The notes under the pieces: model-generated
Told to the model about the DNA's origin: nothing
The model's database searches: none
Seen by the model: only the letters and a program-made list of their open reading frames with translations
Part shown: positions 12,426-14,576 of the stretch, one piece after another
Layout: each line of letters opens with the position of its first letter
Numbering within the stretch: position 1 is the first letter of the stretch
Made by a program: the position numbers and the translations under genes
From: an uncultured Eubacteriales bacterium
GTDB taxonomy: Bacteria > Bacillota > Clostridia > Oscillospirales > Oscillospiraceae
Assembly (NCBI GenBank): GCA_900554855.1
Contig: USIZ01000006.1
Location: 1 to 14,576 of the forward strand
Direction: 5' to 3'
Length of the DNA stretch: 14,576 nucleotides

Positions 12426-12453
12426 ATCTTATCAAAAAGCAACGAAATGTCAA
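12426..12453 (-). promoter_or_regulatory. Sigma-A promoter of the yheO-like/pepV operon
   Basis: On the - strand, a perfect TTGACA (12448-12453) and TAAGAT (12426-12431) have a 16-bp spacer. The start is expected near 12419, about 35 bases before the ATG at 12384. Its -35 lies 18 bp from the -35 of the divergent niaR promoter. Confidence 0.75.
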
Positions 12454-12471
12454 GTGGGTGAACGGCCGCTC

Positions 12472-12500
12472 TTGCCATCTGTCTTGTCATATGCTATACT
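12472..12500 (+). promoter_or_regulatory. Sigma-A promoter of niaR
   Basis: TTGCCA (12472-12477) and TATACT (12495-12500) each match consensus in five of six positions, with a 17-bp spacer. The start would be near 12507, about 26 bases before the ATG. TGTC occurs twice in the spacer (12480-12483 and 12485-12488) and GACA near the start (12506-12509), a possible autoregulatory site. Confidence 0.7.
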
Positions 12501-12532
12501 GGCTGGACACAGAGAAATTGAGGTGACGAGAT

Positions 12533-13048
12533 ATGAACGCCAAGGTGCGGAGAAGTGCGATTCTGGCCCGACTCAAGCATGAAAACGGCCCGGTAAGCGC
12601 CACTGCGCTGGCCAAAGAGCACGGAGTCAGCCGACAGATCATTGTGGGGGACATTGCCCTCCTTCGGGCGGGGGGAGAACCCATCTCCGCCACGCCCCGG
12701 GGCTATCTTCTGGATCGGGAGAATGCGGGGGAGCTCCACACCGTGGCCGTCCGTCACACCACCCAGGAGATGGAGCGGGAGCTTCAGATCTGCGTGGACA
12801 ACGGCTGCACCGTGCTGGACGTGGTGGTGGAGCATCCGGTCTACGGCCAGCTGGTAGGTCAGCTCCAGCTCTCCTCCCGCTATGATGTGGAGCAGTTCCT
12901 CAACCGCTCCCGTTCCGGCGCCGCCCGGCCCCTCAGCGACCTGACCGGCGGCATCCACCTCCACCGGCTGCTCTGCCCCGATGAGGCGGCCTACCAGCGG
13001 GTGTGCCGCCAGCTGGATGAAGCGGGATTTCTTTTGAAGGATCAATAA
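12533..13048 (+). CDS. niaR: NiaR-type nicotinate-responsive repressor (HTH_11 plus 3H domain)
   Basis: NiaR (YrxA) represses NAD synthesis and niacin uptake genes when nicotinic acid is plentiful. The 171-residue product has an N-terminal winged helix-turn-helix (about 5-58; recognition region ALAKEHGVSRQIIVGDIALL, 25-44) and a C-terminal 3H domain (about 66-167). The metal and ligand site residues of the 3H family are present: His75 in VRHT, Glu83 in MEREL, and His142/His144 in GGIHLHRL. His101 lies in EHPVYGQL. The start is fixed by GAGGTGA about 7 bases before the ATG. The gene is a single unit with its own promoter and a strong terminator. None of its usual targets (nadABC, niaP, niaX, pnuC) is in the window. 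Confidence 0.93.
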   Translation: MNAKVRRSAILARLKHENGPVSATALAKEHGVSRQIIVGDIALLRAGGEPISATPRGYLLDRENAGELHTVAVRHTTQEMERELQICVDNGCTVLDVVVEHPVYGQLVGQLQLSSRYDVEQFLNRSRSGAARPLSDLTGGIHLHRLLCPDEAAYQRVCRQLDEAGFLLKDQ

Positions 13049-13052
13049 AAAA

Positions 13053-13085
13053 AGCCGCCCTGAACCAAATCGGTTCAGGGCGGCT
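13053..13085. terminator. Two-way terminator between niaR and ychF
   Basis: A perfect 14-bp stem (13053-13066 with 13072-13085, loop AAATC) lies 4 bases past the niaR stop and 10 bases past the ychF stop. On the + strand it is followed by GTGTTTTATC. On the - strand the stem runs straight into a T run (A run at 13047-13053), the stronger direction. Confidence 0.9.
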
Positions 13086-13095
13086 GTGTTTTATC

Positions 13096-14223
13096 TCAGA
13101 CGTTGAACAGGAACTCAATGATGTCGCCGTCGTTGACGATGTAGTCCTTGCCCTCGGTGCGCTGAGCACCCTTGGCCTTGACGGCGGCATAGTCAAATCC
13201 GCACTCGGCCAGCGTGTCGTAGGCAATGACCTGGGCACGGATGAAGCCGCGCTCGAAGTCGGAGTGGATCTTGCCTGCGGCCTGGGGGGCCTTGGTGCCC
13301 TTGGTGATCGTCCAGGCGCGGCACTCCTTCTTGCCGTCGGTCAGGAAGCTGATGAGGCCCAGCAGAGAATAGCTGGCCCGGATGAGCCGGTCCAGGCCGG
13401 ACTCGGTCAGACCCAGATCCTCCATGAACATGACCCGGTCCTCGGCGTCCATCTCGGCCAGATCCTCCTCGGTCTTGGCGCAGATCGGGATGACCTCCGC
13501 GCCCTCGGCGGCGGCGCGGGCCTTGACAATGCCGTAATACTTGTTGCTCTCGGGATCGGCCACGCCGTCATCATCCATATTGCAGGCGTAGATGATGGGC
13601 TTGGCGGATAGCAGACCCATTTCCTTTCGCACCAGCTTCTGAGCTTCGTCGCCCTCGTCAAAGGAGAAGGTGCGGGCGCTCTTACCCTCGCCCAGATGGG
13701 CCTCCAGCTCCTTGAGCCAGACCAGCTCGGCGGCGGCGGTCTTGTTGCCGCTCTTGGCGGTCTTGGTGATGCGGGCCACCCGGTTCTGCACCATCTCCAG
13801 ATCGGCGAGGATCAGCTCGGTGTCGATGCAGTCCATGTCGCCCTCGGGATCGACGGCCACCGGCTTGGTGGCGTCCTCCACAACGTGGATGATGTTGTCA
13901 TCGTCAAAGCAGCGCACCACATGGACGATGGCGTCGCACTCGCGGATGTGGCCCAGAAACTTGTTGCCGAGACCCGCACCCTGGCTGGCACCCTTGACCA
14001 GACCTGCAATGTCAACAAACTCAACGATGGCAGGCGTTTTCTTGTCGGTCTGCCAGATTTCGGCCAGCTTGTCCAGCCGCGGGTCGGGCACGGGCACGAT
14101 GCCGGAGTTCGGCTCAATGGTGCAGAAGGGGTAGTTGGCCGCCTGCGCGTTCTGGGTGCTGGTCAGCGCATTGAACAGGGTAGACTTGCCCACGTTGGGC
14201 AGACCCACAATACCTAATTTCAT
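13096..14223 (-). CDS. ychF: Redox-regulated ATPase YchF (Obg-like, OLA1 family)
   Basis: YchF is a universally conserved Obg-family P-loop NTPase that prefers ATP. It associates with ribosomes and is linked to stress responses. The 375-residue product is slightly longer than the usual 363-366. It has the Walker A motif GLPNVGKS (7-14), the switch-region YPFCTIEPN (31-39) and DIAGLVKGAS (71-80). NMDD (215-218) occurs where GTPases have NKxD; this altered motif is the reason YchF binds ATP. The coiled-coil arm lies at about 125-205 and the C-terminal TGS domain at about 290-375, ending in the characteristic DGDIIEFLFNV. The ATG at 14223 is preceded by AAAGGAG 11 bases upstream, a rather long spacing, but the N-terminus matches the family exactly. 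It has its own promoter. Confidence 0.97.
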   Translation of the reverse strand: MKLGIVGLPNVGKSTLFNALTSTQNAQAANYPFCTIEPNSGIVPVPDPRLDKLAEIWQTDKKTPAIVEFVDIAGLVKGASQGAGLGNKFLGHIRECDAIVHVVRCFDDDNIIHVVEDATKPVAVDPEGDMDCIDTELILADLEMVQNRVARITKTAKSGNKTAAAELVWLKELEAHLGEGKSARTFSFDEGDEAQKLVRKEMGLLSAKPIIYACNMDDDGVADPESNKYYGIVKARAAAEGAEVIPICAKTEEDLAEMDAEDRVMFMEDLGLTESGLDRLIRASYSLLGLISFLTDGKKECRAWTITKGTKAPQAAGKIHSDFERGFIRAQVIAYDTLAECGFDYAAVKAKGAQRTEGKDYIVNDGDIIEFLFNV

Positions 14224-14304
14224 ATTTCAAAATTCTCCTTTGAATTTTTGCTGAATTTTTGCCATGCAGGATCGGCGCACAGGCCGATTTGCATATATAG
14301 ATGT

Positions 14305-14333
14305 ATTATAGCAGATGCGTTCTTTTCTCTCAA
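14305..14333 (-). promoter_or_regulatory. Sigma-A promoter of ychF
   Basis: On the - strand TTGAGA (14328-14333) and a perfect TATAAT (14305-14310) have a 17-bp spacer. The start would be near 14298, giving a leader of about 75 bases with a 6-bp dyad (14271-14288). Confidence 0.8.
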
Positions 14334-14440
14334 GCCGTTTTTGAAATAATCTTCCCCGGGGTGCGCCGCCTGCGCAGAAAAACCGCAAAAAATTCCCGGG
14401 AACCCGACGATCTGTTCTTTTTTTGTCCACAATTATGCGG

Positions 14441-14446
14441 TATAAT
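14441..14446 (+). promoter_or_regulatory. -10 element upstream of the response regulator gene
   Basis: TATAAT is perfect. At 17 bp upstream lies only a T run (14418-14423), so the -35 is weak. The start would be near 14453, and the leader contains a short hairpin (14462-14474) that abuts the AAGGAGG site at 14477. Confidence 0.55.
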
Positions 14447-14491
14447 ACTCTTGTATCGATACCGCCGCAGGCGGGCAAGGAGGAAACTAAG

Positions 14492-14576
14492 ATGGCAAAT
14501 GAGAAAATTCTGGTCGTTGATGACGATAAAAATATCTGCGAGCTGCTTCGACTGTATCTGGTCAAGGAGGGCTACA
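14492..14576 (+). CDS. Response regulator receiver domain, N-terminal 28 codons (WalR/PhoP-like OmpR family)
   Basis: Only the first 28 residues are in the window. They form the start of a receiver domain: the first beta strand KILVVDDDKNI, with the acidic pair (Asp10/Asp11) that binds Mg2+ at the phosphorylation site, and the first helix CELLRLYLVKEGY. The phosphoacceptor Asp and the output domain lie beyond the edge. The sequence is closest in my memory to OmpR-family regulators of the WalR/PhoP type in Clostridia, whose N-termini read almost the same, but 28 residues cannot settle the subfamily. The ATG is set by AAGGAGGAAA just upstream. If it is WalR-like, the boxes at 5351-5367 and 6760-6776 are candidate targets. 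Confidence 0.85.
   Translation, partial: MANEKILVVDDDKNICELLRLYLVKEGY

Noticed and set aside
1..14576. Mobile elements, defence systems, CRISPR arrays, tRNA or rRNA genes
   Set aside because: All the sizeable open frames are accounted for by housekeeping, sporulation or envelope genes. I saw no transposase, integrase, direct-repeat array or tRNA cloverleaf, and no part of the window stands out in base composition beyond normal intergenic AT richness.

Overview
The window is an ordinary-looking stretch of core chromosome from a GC-rich, spore-forming member of the Firmicutes. The best fit is the class Clostridia, Oscillospiraceae type. The evidence is spmA-spmB, an AbrB regulator, NiaR, PepV, AAAGGAG-type ribosome binding sites and sigma-A promoters, in DNA that is GC-rich in genes and AT-rich between them. 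The assignment rests on gene content and protein resemblance recalled from known families; no database search was possible. I see no rRNA, tRNA, CRISPR array, insertion sequence or phage gene. No stretch longer than 300 bases lacks a gene.

Layout. 1-1387 (+): the 3' part of a tRNA methyltransferase gene (trmN6) followed by rsmI. They face abrB (1503-1757, -) across a strong two-way terminator, the order known around abrB in Bacillus subtilis. Divergent from abrB is spmA-spmB (1936-3017, +), overlapping by 4 bases, with a sigma-E-like promoter. Next on the - strand come tcdA (3060-3785) and a secreted CwlO/PcsB-like NlpC/P60 peptidoglycan hydrolase (3955-5262). Divergent from the hydrolase is a PatB/MalY-type C-S lyase (5546-6715, +), then a small DUF6054-like gene (6880-7212, +). 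A THUMP-domain RNA methyltransferase (7228-8349, -) is divergent from a three-gene membrane operon, NfeD, PspC and SPFH (8528-10220, +). A YheO-like regulator overlaps pepV (12384 to 10344, -), back to back with niaR (12533-13048, +). ychF (13096-14223, -) is divergent from the first 28 codons of an OmpR/WalR-type response regulator (14492 to the window end).

How the parts may work together. Much of the window concerns the envelope and the sporulation or stationary-phase transition. The strongest regulatory signal is a perfect WalR/PhoP-family direct repeat (TGTAAC-N5-TGTAAC) upstream of a good sigma-A promoter for the NlpC/P60 hydrolase. A near-perfect second copy lies upstream of the DUF6054-like gene. 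A response regulator whose N-terminus resembles WalR begins at the right edge. That it binds these sites is inference. RNA modification and translation genes (trmN6, rsmI, tcdA, the THUMP methyltransferase, ychF) make up most of the rest.

I did not find a convincing novel system. The items most worth a second look are the two WalR-like boxes, the DUF6054-like gene beside one of them, and the NfeD-PspC-SPFH operon.
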